The notes under the pieces are model-generated. The model did not search any database, was not told the DNA's origin, and saw only the letters and a program-made list of their open reading frames with translations. 64,000 nucleotides of DNA from Staphylococcus gallinarum (GTDB lineage: Bacteria; Bacillota; Bacilli; Staphylococcales; Staphylococcaceae): the NCBI RefSeq assembly GCF_000875895.1, contig NZ_JXCF01000007.1, positions 1 to 64,000 of the forward strand, given 5' to 3'. The first letter of the stretch is position 1, and each line of letters opens with the position of its first letter. A program made the position numbers and the translations under genes. Positions 1-7,587 of the stretch are shown here, piece by piece.

Positions 1-32
1 GGTCGTAGGTTCGAGTCCTACCTGTGGAGCCA
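1..32 (+). tRNA. tRNA-Asn, 3' part only
   Basis: Only the T arm (GTAGG-TTCGAGT-CCTAC) and the 3' acceptor strand CTGTGGA-G-CCA are inside the window. CCA is encoded. The anticodon is outside. The Asn assignment rests on resemblance of this 3' end to Bacillus and Staphylococcus tRNA-Asn from memory. Confidence 0.7.
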
Positions 33-33
33 T

Positions 34-105
34 GGCCCCGTGGTCAAGCGGTTAAGACACCGCCCTTTCACGGCGGTAACACGGGTTCGAGTCCCGTCGG
101 GGTCA
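34..105 (+). tRNA. tRNA-Glu (anticodon TTC)
   Basis: A full cloverleaf can be drawn. The acceptor GGCCCCG pairs with CGGGGTC. The anticodon stem is CCGCC/GGCGG with loop CTTTCAC. The T arm is ACGGG-TTCGAGT-CCCGT. CCA is not encoded. One base separates it from the upstream tRNA, as in a co-transcribed cluster. Confidence 0.95.
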
Positions 106-110
106 TATAA

Positions 111-139
111 ACAGAAGTGAAATATCGCTTCTGTTTTTT
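111..139 (+). terminator. Terminator after tRNA-Glu
   Basis: ACAGAAG and CTTCTGT form a stem followed by a run of T. It lies between tRNA-Glu and tRNA-Ser, so tRNA-Ser may be partly separate in transcription. Confidence 0.7.
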
Positions 140-153
140 TAATACAATGAAAT

Positions 154-242
154 GGAGAGTTGTCCGAGTTGGCCGAAGGAGCACGCCTGGAAAGTGTGTA
201 GGCGCCACAAGCGTCTCGAGGGTTCGAATCCCTCACTCTCCG
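154..242 (+). tRNA. tRNA-Ser (anticodon GGA), prophage integration target
   Basis: This 89-nt class II tRNA has a long variable arm. The acceptor GGAGAGT pairs with ACTCTCC, discriminator G, and the anticodon loop is CTGGAAA. CCA is not encoded. The last 17 bases are part of the attL core, so the tRNA stays whole after insertion, as is usual for tyrosine-recombinase phages using tRNA 3' ends. Confidence 0.95.
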
Positions 243-243
243 T
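226..243 (+). repeat. attL core (18-bp direct repeat)
   Basis: GAATCCCTCACTCTCCGT occurs here inside the tRNA-Ser 3' end and again at 45241-45258. The sequences diverge at once on both sides (C/T outside here, A/A at the other copy). The integrase gene starts the prophage just inside. These are the expected properties of attachment cores. Confidence 0.9.
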
Positions 244-334
244 TAATTACATATTTTGAGCTTTCTTGAGGCACCGTAATCCTTGATATAATAGGGTTTC
301 GGTGTTTTTACTTTATATAGACTTTCATAAATAA

Positions 335-402
335 TGTCAACGCCATGTCAAATTGGCGTAAAAAATAATAAAACTCATGTCAAAATTGAGGTTTCGTTGA
401 CA
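335..402. promoter_or_regulatory. Candidate integrase arm-binding sites
   Basis: The hexamer TGTCAA occurs three times (335, 346, 378) and once inverted (TTGACA, 397-402) between the attL core and the integrase stop. The same motif appears twice at 45297 and 45308 beside the second, broken integrase. Short repeats of this kind next to int usually bind the integrase N-terminal arm domain; that role is inferred. Confidence 0.5.
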
Positions 403-415
403 TGAAATGCTTGTA

Positions 416-1447
416 TCACATGTGGCGCAAGGCTTCCAGCGTTTTACTTTCCTCTTGTTTTTGACTTTCTTCTAATAAATGACTGTATGTTGATAGGGTA
501 GTAGTTATATCTGCATGTCCTAATCGTTTTGAAATGTAATATATTGATATACCGTTATGAATTAACATAGAGCAATGTGTATGACGTATACTGTGTAACG
601 TGTAATTACCTATCTTATTATTTAAACAGAAGCGCTGTAAGACTTTAGAAACTGCATTGTGTGTAATTAACGATGCACCAGTTCTGAATATATCTCCATC
701 TAAATTAATAGGGAAGTCATTTAATACTTGTCTAACATGTTTTATATCTTCACGTGATATTTTAATCACACGATCTGATGTCACGTTTTTAGTACCTCTA
801 ATATGAACAGTTTCATTCTCTAAATTAAAATCTTTGTATCTCATTTTTTGTACTTCACTAAATCTAGCACCAGTTACAATAGCTAAATATATAAATAGGT
901 AAGATAATTGATTTTGACTTTGTGCATATTCTTTTAATTTATAAAAATACTCTAATTGCATAAATTTATCTTCTTCTGGTTGTTCTTTAATGGCACCTTT
1001 AATATTAACCTTATAAGTAGGGTCTTTATAAATAATACCTTCGTGTAACGCATCTTGTATTGCTGAACGTAAACAGTAATTTAATTTCCTAACTGATTCG
1101 GTAGTTCTTGTGCTTGCGTATGAGTTAATTAATTCTTGATATTTTGTCTTAGTTAAATCTTTCAATGGCAGATTGCCAAGATGCTCTTCAAATACATTCT
1201 TCGCATTATAGTATGTTTGAACTGACTTACGTGTTAGGTAGGGCTCTTTGTGAATCTCTATCCACGAATTAAAGTATTTAACAAACGGTGTCTTATCATC
1301 TTGAGCAAATCCTTTGTTAGCTTTTTCAAAAGCTTCATTCATTGCTATAGTTGCATCTACTTTTTTGGTAAATCCAGATTTTCTATAACGTTTACCATTT
1401 AATACAAAGTCATATCTCCATTTATTACCTTGTTTCTTGACTGGCAT
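416..1447 (-). CDS. int: Phage integrase, tyrosine recombinase
   Basis: This 343-residue enzyme would catalyse site-specific recombination between phage attP and the tRNA-Ser attB. It has an N-terminal arm/AP2-like DNA-binding region (about residues 8-45), a SAM-like core-binding domain (about 55-140) and a catalytic domain. The catalytic set is visible: Arg195 in TGARFSE, His285-x-x-Arg288 in LHSIRHTH, His311 in RLGHADI and the nucleophile Tyr321. The start is an ATG with AGGAGG seven bases upstream. It runs toward attL and lies 173 bp from the core. Length and layout are normal for staphylococcal prophage integrases. No lesion is visible, unlike the related gene at 45310-46368. Confidence 0.95.
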   Translation of the reverse strand: MPVKKQGNKWRYDFVLNGKRYRKSGFTKKVDATIAMNEAFEKANKGFAQDDKTPFVKYFNSWIEIHKEPYLTRKSVQTYYNAKNVFEEHLGNLPLKDLTKTKYQELINSYASTRTTESVRKLNYCLRSAIQDALHEGIIYKDPTYKVNIKGAIKEQPEEDKFMQLEYFYKLKEYAQSQNQLSYLFIYLAIVTGARFSEVQKMRYKDFNLENETVHIRGTKNVTSDRVIKISREDIKHVRQVLNDFPINLDGDIFRTGASLITHNAVSKVLQRFCLNNKIGNYTLHSIRHTHCSMLIHNGISIYYISKRLGHADITTTLSTYSHLLEESQKQEESKTLEALRHM

Positions 1448-1461
1448 AGTACATTCCTCCT

Positions 1462-1502
1462 AAAAAAGATAAAAATATATACCCATAGATAAAAACTATG
1501 GG
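1462..1502 (-). promoter_or_regulatory. Terminator-like hairpin in the integrase leader
   Basis: On the minus strand CCCATAG and CTATGGG form a hairpin followed by TATATATTTTTATCTTTTTT, which runs directly into the integrase ribosome site. It looks like an intrinsic terminator placed just before int. Near-identical leaders occur at 2660-2696 and 46377-46414. Confidence 0.55.
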
Positions 1503-1556
1503 ATTGGTATTGTTTTATAGTTTTATGTTATAATTAAATAAAAAGTAGGTGAGATC

Positions 1557-2180
1557 TTGGATTTTAATATTATATTAGCGATAGTTGCGACAGGTTTACC
1601 TGGGCTTTTTTCATATTGGATACTTACTCAATTAGACATTGTGTTTTACAATAATAATCAAAATGCAGATAAATCTGTTTTACTAATTTCCTTATCCTTA
1701 TTGAATGTATTTATTTCATTTATTTCTTTAAGTCTTCTAGGTATTAACATTAATAATATTTCTCCTATAAAATTAATCAATATTTTTATTGTTAGTTTAG
1801 TAATTGTTTGTCTTCTATCAATGTATATATATCCTTTTGTATTCAAGTGGTTACAAAAATACATGAATGACAAGAAAATTAAAACAGGATTATCTATTAA
1901 ATCTAATTACAAAGTATTGCCTAGAGTTTTACATGAAAGACCTGCAAATAAAAACTACACTCAAGCGTATATTTTTGATTTTGAAAACAAACTTATACTT
2001 GAAGGGACGATTGGTAAATTTTCTTATACATCTCCAGAACTATCCTTAGAAAATGATATTGATGTTACAACAACATACGAACAAGCCGTTAATATCTATG
2101 ATGAAACTAATAACTTCGAAAGAGATACATATATTGATTATGAAAGGAAAATAAAAATGATATTAATTCATTTCGATTAA
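1557..2180 (+). CDS. Membrane protein of unknown function, lysogeny region
   Basis: This 207-residue protein has three to four predicted membrane segments in the first 105 residues, then a soluble C-terminal half of about 100 residues. The start is TTG with GGTGAG upstream. It is transcribed rightward although all its neighbours between int and cI run leftward, so it has its own promoter and was probably added as a separate cassette. It faces int head to head. Position and membrane topology fit accessory genes expressed from the prophage, such as superinfection exclusion or other conversion functions, but no motif proves this. I do not recognise the family with confidence (DUF6338-like is possible). 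Confidence 0.75.
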   Translation: MDFNIILAIVATGLPGLFSYWILTQLDIVFYNNNQNADKSVLLISLSLLNVFISFISLSLLGININNISPIKLINIFIVSLVIVCLLSMYIYPFVFKWLQKYMNDKKIKTGLSIKSNYKVLPRVLHERPANKNYTQAYIFDFENKLILEGTIGKFSYTSPELSLENDIDVTTTYEQAVNIYDETNNFERDTYIDYERKIKMILIHFD

Positions 2181-2185
2181 GTGTC

Positions 2186-2332
2186 TTATTTTTTCTTGGG
2201 TGGTTTTGGCGCTTTGGCAGGTTTGCTTTGTAAACTTCCTGTTTCTTGGTTCCTAAATTCACCTTTACCAGGGGAAGCACCACCATGTTCTTCCCATTTT
2301 ATTTGTTCTTTATTTGATTTATCATCACTCAT
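2186..2332 (-). CDS. Small basic hydrophilic protein, unknown
   Basis: The product is 48 residues, starts at an ATG preceded by GAGGTGGTGA, and ends in a Pro/Lys-rich tail (AKAPKPPKKK). There is no membrane segment. It is part of the leftward lysogeny group of small genes and lies convergent to the membrane-protein gene ending at 2180. No function is recognised. Confidence 0.6.
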   Translation of the reverse strand: MSDDKSNKEQIKWEEHGGASPGKGEFRNQETGSLQSKPAKAPKPPKKK

Positions 2333-2373
2333 TCATTTCACCACCTCTCAACGTCTAACAAGGTTAGGCGTTT

Positions 2374-2547
2374 TTATAATTTAGGATATATTTTATTAGC
2401 ATAATCTTTAAATTTTTTTATTTTTTGTTCTTCTGAAATTTTATTGTTTAAATGCATTTGCTTTATAACTAGTAAAAATTCGATAAAATCATCATTTGGT
2501 GTTTTGCTATAACCAGGTTTGAAATAATCATTAAAATCCCATTTCAT
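2374..2547 (-). CDS. Small hypothetical protein
   Basis: The product is 57 residues (begins MKWDFNDYFK), preceded by a strong AGGAGG. It is acidic and aromatic at the N terminus and Lys-rich helical at the C terminus. It sits between two other short leftward genes. Not recognised. Confidence 0.65.
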   Translation of the reverse strand: MKWDFNDYFKPGYSKTPNDDFIEFLLVIKQMHLNNKISEEQKIKKFKDYANKIYPKL

Positions 2548-2563
2548 ATGAATTCCTCCTATA

Positions 2564-2644
2564 TTAACTAATAAACAAAGCTAAAATAAAACTTGCTATA
2601 AGTATTGGCATAACAATTAATAATTCTTTATTATTTTCTTCCAT
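2564..2644 (-). CDS. 26-residue single-pass membrane peptide
   Basis: A short ATG frame with AAAGGAAGTG upstream encodes an acidic start (MEENNKE) followed by an unbroken hydrophobic segment (LLIVMPILIASFILALFIS). It is translationally spaced 16 bp before the 57-residue gene, also with a good ribosome site. Coding status is supported by the ribosome site and operon spacing only. Possible roles include a membrane regulator or a small toxin; none is shown. Confidence 0.5.
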   Translation of the reverse strand: MEENNKELLIVMPILIASFILALFIS

Positions 2645-2659
2645 TATTTTCACTTCCTT

Positions 2660-2696
2660 TAAAAGATAAAAATATATAGTGCAGTAGTGAACTGAC
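2660..2696 (-). repeat. Second copy of the AAAAGATAAAAATATAT leader repeat
   Basis: AAAAGATAAAAATATATAG followed by a small CAGT/ACTG hairpin lies directly upstream of the 26-residue gene. It matches the leaders of both integrases (1462-1502 and 46377-46414). Confidence 0.5.
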
Positions 2697-2721
2697 CATA
2701 AAAAATTATAATAATGATGAA

Positions 2722-2898
2722 CTATTCTATATTATCTTTTAGCTTATTATCCATATCTTGTGCTACGAGATTAATAAGTTCATTAATTTCATCTTTTGTC
2801 ATATCATCTGAAACAGTTACTTTTATGATTAAACCTAAATCAGTTTTTACATGGTATTTTGGTTTGTCGTCTTCGTATATTTTCCTTAATATTTGCAT
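2722..2898 (-). CDS. Small hypothetical protein
   Basis: The product is 58 residues from the internal ATG (MQILRKIYED), chosen because AGGAGTG lies seven bases upstream; a longer frame starting further out lacks this. It is rich in charged residues and ends in a predicted helix (DEINELINLVAQDMDNKL). Leftward lysogeny cluster. Not recognised. Confidence 0.6.
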   Translation of the reverse strand: MQILRKIYEDDKPKYHVKTDLGLIIKVTVSDDMTKDEINELINLVAQDMDNKLKDNIE

Positions 2899-2984
2899 AG
2901 AATCACTCCTAAATAAGTTGATTCCCCACACATTTTTCTTTACACTATTTTTATATTAAAATGTTTGTAATAGCTTAAATTCAT

Positions 2985-3173
2985 TCATATTATTGTTCTG
3001 TCTGTAATTTTAGATTCCATTACTCTTCGATGGCTTTCTTCCGACTTTTTGACCATTCCTTTAAAATCTTTACCCCTTAAATACTCTTTCATTTCTTCAA
3101 CTTCTTCGTCAGAAAGTTCTTTTCCGCCAGTATTAATGTGAACATATCCAAACCCTTCATCATTTATTATCAT
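2985..3173 (-). CDS. Small acidic hypothetical protein
   Basis: The product is 62 residues with a strong AGGAGG upstream of ATG. The N-terminal part looks like beta structure (GFGYVHINTGG) and the rest is helical and highly charged (SDEEVEEMKEYL). It overlaps the end of the upstream 54-residue gene by 14 bp, which suggests translational coupling. Not recognised. Confidence 0.65.
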   Translation of the reverse strand: MIINDEGFGYVHINTGGKELSDEEVEEMKEYLRGKDFKGMVKKSEESHRRVMESKITDRTII

Positions 3174-3324
3174 AGTTAACCTCCTTAATAATATTGGATA
3201 AAAACATCCTATAATTTTCTAAACTTTTGGCATATTCATCTAATGTTATTTCAGAGTGGTACAATTTTTCTTTTAGATAAGATTTCCTACTTTCGTATAA
3301 ATAGTTCAATTCTTTATCCTCCAT
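3160..3324 (-). CDS. Small helical hypothetical protein
   Basis: The product is 54 residues (begins MEDKELNYLY), predicted largely helical and charged. The ribosome site is weak (GGCGG). It lies directly downstream of the repressor gene on the same strand and overlaps the next gene, so it is probably transcribed with cI in the lysogen. Confidence 0.55.
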   Translation of the reverse strand: MEDKELNYLYESRKSYLKEKLYHSEITLDEYAKSLENYRMFLSNIIKEVNYDNK

Positions 3325-3381
3325 TAAATTCCGCCTTTATTATTTGAATTTTGTATTCGTGAAAATAGCTGGAAAAGTTGG

Positions 3382-4005
3382 TTAAAAAAATCTTTGACTT
3401 GCTACCACTCTACCTACTATTTTAACTTCATCATTCAATCCATATACTTGTGGATAATGATTAGGATTGTTGGATTCAGGTATTAATATAATTTGATCTC
3501 CGTTATATCTAATGCGCTTTACAGTTGCATTGTAACCGTTAATCATAACAACACCTAATTGACCATTTTCAACAGTAGAATCTTTTTCAATCACTACAAC
3601 ATCGCCATCTTGAAATATTTTATCCATACTGTCGCCAGACACTTTAAGACCAAATTCCTCTTTATTAGAATCAATTTTATCAGTAGCAAAGTATATGTAA
3701 TCAATTAAGTTTTCTTCTGAGTAGATAGGTAAACCAGCAGATATTTTAGAAACAACTGGAATTTTTTTAACTGGTAGTGTTTCAATTGAAGATTCTGCTT
3801 TAGGCTTTTCAATTCCCATTATATCTTCGGGTTTAATATCTAAACCTTTACAAATTTTGATGACGTTTTCTACTTTAGCGTTAAATATTCCTCTTTCTAA
3901 AATAGATCTAACTGTTGTATAAGCTAAACCAACTTCTTCTGAAAAAGCCTTCACACTACCTGATTTTATTTCCATTAGACGTTTTAAATCTTTTTCTTTA
4001 GTCAT
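3382..4005 (-). CDS. CI-like repressor, HTH plus S24/LexA peptidase
   Basis: This 207-residue protein has an N-terminal helix-turn-helix (about residues 8-62) and a C-terminal LexA/S24 self-cleaving domain. The cleavage pair Ala90-Gly91 lies in KISAGLPI. The catalytic Ser126 lies in VSGDSMDK and the Lys163 base in ATVKRI. RecA-stimulated self-cleavage after DNA damage would release the lytic promoter, which is established for this family. It is divergent from cro, and three palindromic operators lie between the two genes, two of them inside the promoters. The gene is intact, so the prophage should be SOS-inducible. Confidence 0.93.
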   Translation of the reverse strand: MTKEKDLKRLMEIKSGSVKAFSEEVGLAYTTVRSILERGIFNAKVENVIKICKGLDIKPEDIMGIEKPKAESSIETLPVKKIPVVSKISAGLPIYSEENLIDYIYFATDKIDSNKEEFGLKVSGDSMDKIFQDGDVVVIEKDSTVENGQLGVVMINGYNATVKRIRYNGDQIILIPESNNPNHYPQVYGLNDEVKIVGRVVASQRFF

Positions 4006-4037
4006 ATTCGTTTACCTCATTTCTAATTTGTACCTAT

Positions 4038-4187
4038 ATAATATCATGCGAAAAATCGTATATCAAGTTAAAAACAAATAAAAAATATGAAATTTAGTAT
4101 TGACTAGATACGAAAATTCGTATATATTGTAATTAAGCAATAGCTAAGGTTGCTAAAAATTTTAATCATAAGTACGAAAATTCGTAT
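4038..4187. promoter_or_regulatory. Divergent lysis/lysogeny promoters with three operators
   Basis: Three copies of the operator TACGA-AAAT-TCGTA occur: an imperfect copy at 4047-4060, the best at 4108-4123 (arms ATACGA/TCGTAT), and one at 4173-4186. The rightward promoter is TTGACT (4100-4105), 17 bp, TATATT (4123-4128), with the middle operator filling the spacer. The leftward promoter reads TTGATA (4066-4061), 17 bp, TATTAT (4043-4038), with the first operator filling its spacer. The third operator lies just before the cro ribosome site. Each promoter is therefore blocked by an operator in its own spacer. Confidence 0.88.
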
Positions 4188-4204
4188 CAAAGGTGGGAGG
4201 TACT

Positions 4205-4414
4205 ATGTTGTCGAACTTAGAAAGTGTCAGAAAACAAAAAAATGTATCTCTGGTAGATATCGCTGATTTATTAGAAGTAAGATATCAAACAGTTTCAGAT
4301 AAGATTAACGGAATTTCAGATTTTAAGTTTGGAGAAGCGTTACTTATTAAAAACCAATTTTTTCCAGAGTACGAAATAGAATATCTTTTTTCGAGAGAAA
4401 AACAAGTAACTTAA
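4205..4414 (+). CDS. Cro-like HTH regulator
   Basis: The product is 69 residues from the ATG that follows GGTGGGAGG. An HTH is visible (VSLVDIADLLEVRYQTVSDKI). It is the first gene of the rightward early operon, directly after the three operators, which is the place of Cro. It would lower repressor synthesis on entry to the lytic cycle. Specific binding is not shown by the sequence. Confidence 0.8.
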   Translation: MLSNLESVRKQKNVSLVDIADLLEVRYQTVSDKINGISDFKFGEALLIKNQFFPEYEIEYLFSREKQVT

Positions 4415-4428
4415 TAGGAGGAAATCAA

Positions 4429-5172
4429 ATGCAAGAGCTACAAATTAAATCGAAAGTATCACAAATGTTTAATATTCAAGAAAAAGAAAATGGAGAAATT
4501 GCGATAAGTGGTCGCGAACTACATCAAGCGTTAGAAGTAGGAACGCGATATGATAAATGGTTTGACAGAATGATTGAATACGGTTTTGAGAACGGAGTTG
4601 ATTACGTTTCTCAAGTTGAAAAAGTACATGGTCAAAAAAGGACACGTACTTATGAGCAAGTTAATCATATTCTAACATTAGACACTGCAAAAGAAATCGC
4701 AATGATTCAACGAAGTGAGCCTGGCAAACGAGCAAGACAATATTTCATACAAGTTGAAAAAGCATGGAATAGTCCAGAAATGATAATGCAACGTGCATTG
4801 AAAATCGCAAATAGCACGATTAACCAGTTAGAAACTCAGATTGAGAAGGACAAACCAAAAGTAATATTTGCTGACGCAGTAGCAACTACTAAAACTTCAA
4901 TATTGGTTGGGGAGTTAGCAAAGATTATTAAGCAAAACGGTGTGAATATTGGACAACGTAGATTATTCGAATGGTTAAGACAGAATGGTTTCTTAATTAA
5001 ACGTCAAGGTGTTGATTACAATATGCCAACGCAATATTCGATGGAACGTGAGCTTTTTGAAATAAAAGAAACATCAATCACGCATTCAGATGGTCATACA
5101 TCTATTAGCAAAACACCTAAAGTTACTGGAAAAGGACAACAATATTTTATCAATAAATTTTTATCAGAGTAG
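4429..5172 (+). CDS. Antirepressor with AntA/AntB and KilA-C domains
   Basis: This 247-residue protein has an N-terminal AntA/AntB-like domain (about residues 20-115, including SGRELHQALEVGTRYDKWF) and a C-terminal phage antirepressor KilA-C domain (about 130-245, including GELAKIIKQNGVNIGQRRLFEWLRQNGFL). Such proteins counteract phage repressors or regulate early genes; this is family knowledge. It follows cro by 14 bp with AGGAGG upstream and belongs to the early operon. Confidence 0.88.
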   Translation: MQELQIKSKVSQMFNIQEKENGEIAISGRELHQALEVGTRYDKWFDRMIEYGFENGVDYVSQVEKVHGQKRTRTYEQVNHILTLDTAKEIAMIQRSEPGKRARQYFIQVEKAWNSPEMIMQRALKIANSTINQLETQIEKDKPKVIFADAVATTKTSILVGELAKIIKQNGVNIGQRRLFEWLRQNGFLIKRQGVDYNMPTQYSMERELFEIKETSITHSDGHTSISKTPKVTGKGQQYFINKFLSE

Positions 5173-5183
5173 GAGGAAACGGA

Positions 5184-5411
5184 ATGAGTGATTTACAAAA
5201 TGACCACTTGTTAAAAGTTAATAGATTATCTCGAGAAATATTAGATTATGTTATTTCTAAAAGTCAAACTTACGGAGATGCTAAAGAAAATTTAAACGAC
5301 TTAAAAGTTGCAGCGAAATCACATTTTAAAACTGAACATTTAGTAACTATATATGAGCAAGCATTAATTAAATTAGAAGAAGAAATAAACGCCACTTTAA
5401 TTAAAAAGTGA
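5184..5411 (+). CDS. Hypothetical early phage protein
   Basis: The product is 75 residues, mostly predicted alpha-helical and charged, with AGGAGG upstream. It follows the antirepressor by 11 bp in the same operon and is convergent with the next gene. Not recognised. Confidence 0.7.
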   Translation: MSDLQNDHLLKVNRLSREILDYVISKSQTYGDAKENLNDLKVAAKSHFKTEHLVTIYEQALIKLEEEINATLIKK

Positions 5412-5421
5412 CTCCCAAAAA

Positions 5422-5712
5422 TTAAAATTGAATGGATTTAATAGATGAAGTCATAAACGCTTTATGGTCGTATCTATCATTTTGGATGAAAAACATATCA
5501 ACAGAAGTATAAAAACCCATTACACCAACATGTATATGGTAAGTACCGATAGATTTTGGAGATTTATAATCGCCATTCCAATTATCTTCGTATACTACTT
5601 TAGAGTAAAAACCATTTTCATCGTCGTAATTAACGATGCCGGATATGACTGTTTCATCATAAATATCAATAGTAGAGCCATCTAAAAATTCTAGTGCGTA
5701 AATCTTTTTCAT
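5422..5712 (-). CDS. Hypothetical protein, lone leftward gene in early region
   Basis: The product is 96 residues with AGGTGGTGAT upstream of ATG. It is aromatic and beta-rich (FLDGSTIDIYDE, YHIHVGVMGFY). It is the only leftward gene between cro and the late genes, so it is transcribed against the lytic operon and could be expressed in the lysogen. No leftward terminator is obvious before the antirepressor operon. Function unknown. Confidence 0.7.
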   Translation of the reverse strand: MKKIYALEFLDGSTIDIYDETVISGIVNYDDENGFYSKVVYEDNWNGDYKSPKSIGTYHIHVGVMGFYTSVDMFFIQNDRYDHKAFMTSSIKSIQF

Positions 5713-5761
5713 TTAATATCACCACCTTATAACTCAATTATACACGAAAGGAGTGATTGAG

Positions 5762-6046
5762 ATGACACAACTTACAGTAACAATACCAGAACAGTATGTA
5801 GTGATTACAAGAGAAGAATACAACGATTTACTAAGCAAAGAAAAGCCGGTTTGGTGGTCAATGCAAGATCTAATAGACGAAACAGGATTCGAATATAAAT
5901 GGTTGAAAGATAACATTTTAATGAATCCGAGATACATCAAAGAACTAAAACAATTTGTTTACTATCCTGATGGAGGCAAATGGGCTTTTAACAGAGAACC
6001 AATGCAAGAGTTCTTAAAAGAAAATTTTCAGGAAATATTTAACTAA
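5762..6046 (+). CDS. DUF771-family phage protein
   Basis: The product is 94 residues from the ATG eight bases after AAAGGAG; an upstream GTG at 5753 is less likely. The segment WWSMQDLIDETGFEYKWLKDNIL is typical of the DUF771 family, excisionase/HTH-like proteins of staphylococcal and streptococcal phages. The fold resembles a winged or MerR-like HTH, so a DNA-binding role is plausible but unproven. Confidence 0.75.
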   Translation: MTQLTVTIPEQYVVITREEYNDLLSKEKPVWWSMQDLIDETGFEYKWLKDNILMNPRYIKELKQFVYYPDGGKWAFNREPMQEFLKENFQEIFN

Positions 6047-6059
6047 AGGAGAAATAAAC

Positions 6060-6233
6060 ATGAGACATATTTTAGCATGGTCAACTGCAGTACTAAGCAC
6101 AATGATTTTCTCGATGATAACTTTTGATTTTCATTACAGCGTAGTATTCGCAATCGCAAGCTACATCGGTAGTTACGCATTTTGGAACACATATTATGCA
6201 GAAAAAAAGACCGCTAAGCGCGCCAACGCTTAA
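6060..6233 (+). CDS. Small membrane protein (DUF1270-like?)
   Basis: The product is 57 residues, preceded by AAAGGAGAAAT. Two hydrophobic segments (about residues 4-20 and 26-45) and a basic tail (KKTAKRAN) suggest an integral membrane protein. Phages of this group usually carry a DUF1270 protein in this place, so that is the likely family. Confidence 0.65.
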   Translation: MRHILAWSTAVLSTMIFSMITFDFHYSVVFAIASYIGSYAFWNTYYAEKKTAKRANA

Positions 6234-6292
6234 CAGTCCAACGATTAATTAAATATACAACTTAAATATACACGGATAGAGGTGTTTCGTCA

Positions 6293-6517
6293 ATGACAAA
6301 AGAAACAGTGACATATTTAATCAGACACAGAGAAATGCCAATATACGTCACTAATAAGCCTAGTGATAGTAACCCTGAAATTAGCTACTCAACGCAGTTT
6401 AGTAGAGCAAGAGAGTTTAACGGTTTAGATGAAGTGACAATTGATATGTCATATCACATGGCGATTAAACATACACATATAGAAGAAGATAAATATGAGG
6501 AGTTAGATTATGAGTGA
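6293..6517 (+). CDS. DUF2483-type small phage protein
   Basis: The product is 74 residues. The N terminus TYLIRHREMPIYVTNKPSDSNPEISY is typical of DUF2483 proteins in staphylococcal phages. It overlaps the next gene by 8 bp. Function unknown. Confidence 0.65.
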   Translation: MTKETVTYLIRHREMPIYVTNKPSDSNPEISYSTQFSRAREFNGLDEVTIDMSYHMAIKHTHIEEDKYEELDYE

Positions 6518-7130
6518 AAAAACATTATTTGAACAGTTAAACACAATTAACGTAACTGATCATGTTGAAAAGAAGAATGGCTTTAACTATCTAGCTTGGA
6601 CACATGCACATGAGCAACTTAAAAATGTTGACCCAAATTATGAAATAAAGATACATGAGTATCCGCATCCTGATATTCCAAATGAGCAAGTGTTTGTACC
6701 TTATCTAGCAACTCCAGAAGGCTATTTCGTAAAAGTATCAATCACATTGAAAGGTGTGACTGAATCAGAATGGCTACCAGTATTAGATTTTAAAAATAAA
6801 GCATTATCTAAAGGCCAAGCTACTACGTTCGACATCAACAAAGCACAGAAAAGATGTTTCGTAAAAGCAGCAGCATTACACGGCTTAGGTCTATACATCT
6901 ACAACGGTGAAGAATTACCGAATGCTAGTAGTGAAGATGCACAAGAGCTAGAAGATAAGATAGCTGAATTTGTACGCATATCACAAGAAAAAGGCAGAGA
7001 CGCCACGCTAGAGAAAACAATGCGTTGGTTACGAATTGAAAATATTAATAAATTAAGTGGCAAAGATTTGGCAACAGCAAACGCAAAACTAGATGCAGGA
7101 CTAAAACAATTAGATAAGGAGAATGAATAA
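6510..7130 (+). CDS. DUF1071 protein, probable single-strand annealing protein
   Basis: This 206-residue protein begins with the motif [14 protein letters not shown], typical of DUF1071 proteins. That family is regarded as distantly Rad52-like annealing proteins in phage recombination modules. It is followed within 2 bp by ssb, the usual partner. It would anneal single strands during phage recombination and replication. In S. aureus, phage annealing proteins are also known as inducers of some pathogenicity islands. A short helical tail follows residue 145. Confidence 0.8.
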   Translation: MSEKTLFEQLNTINVTDHVEKKNGFNYLAWTHAHEQLKNVDPNYEIKIHEYPHPDIPNEQVFVPYLATPEGYFVKVSITLKGVTESEWLPVLDFKNKALSKGQATTFDINKAQKRCFVKAAALHGLGLYIYNGEELPNASSEDAQELEDKIAEFVRISQEKGRDATLEKTMRWLRIENINKLSGKDLATANAKLDAGLKQLDKENE

Positions 7131-7132
7131 TT

Positions 7133-7576
7133 ATGATAAACAGAGTTGTATTAGTAGGACGATTAACAAAAGACCCAGAATTTAGAACGACGCCATCTGG
7201 CATAAGTATTGCTAACTTCACCCTAGCTGTTAATAGAACATTTACAAACGCTCAAGGAGAGCGTGAAGCTGATTTTATAAACGTAGTTGTATTTAAAAAT
7301 CAAGCTGAAAATGTAAATAACTACTTATCAAAAGGTAATTTGGCTGGCGTTGATGGTCGTATTCAGTCAAGAAGTTATGAAAATAATGAAGGTAAACGAG
7401 TGTTCGTTACTGAAGTTGTCGCAGACAGTGTTCAATTCTTAGAACCAAAAAACAACGGACAGGCAAACAACACCTCTAAAGTACAACAGACAGGCGCAAA
7501 TAACCAACGTTCAAGCAATGATAACCCATTCAGTAATAACGACATAAACTTAGACAGTGATTCGTTACCGTTCTAA
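7133..7576 (+). CDS. ssb: Single-stranded DNA-binding protein
   Basis: The product is 147 residues with an OB-fold domain (residues 1-105, starting [18 protein letters not shown]), a Gln/Asn-rich linker (about 108-133) and the conserved acidic tip DSDSLPF at the C terminus, which recruits other replication proteins. It is directly downstream of the annealing protein. Confidence 0.96.
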   Translation: MINRVVLVGRLTKDPEFRTTPSGISIANFTLAVNRTFTNAQGEREADFINVVVFKNQAENVNNYLSKGNLAGVDGRIQSRSYENNEGKRVFVTEVVADSVQFLEPKNNGQANNTSKVQQTGANNQRSSNDNPFSNNDINLDSDSLPF

Positions 7577-7587
7577 GAGGTGGTCAT

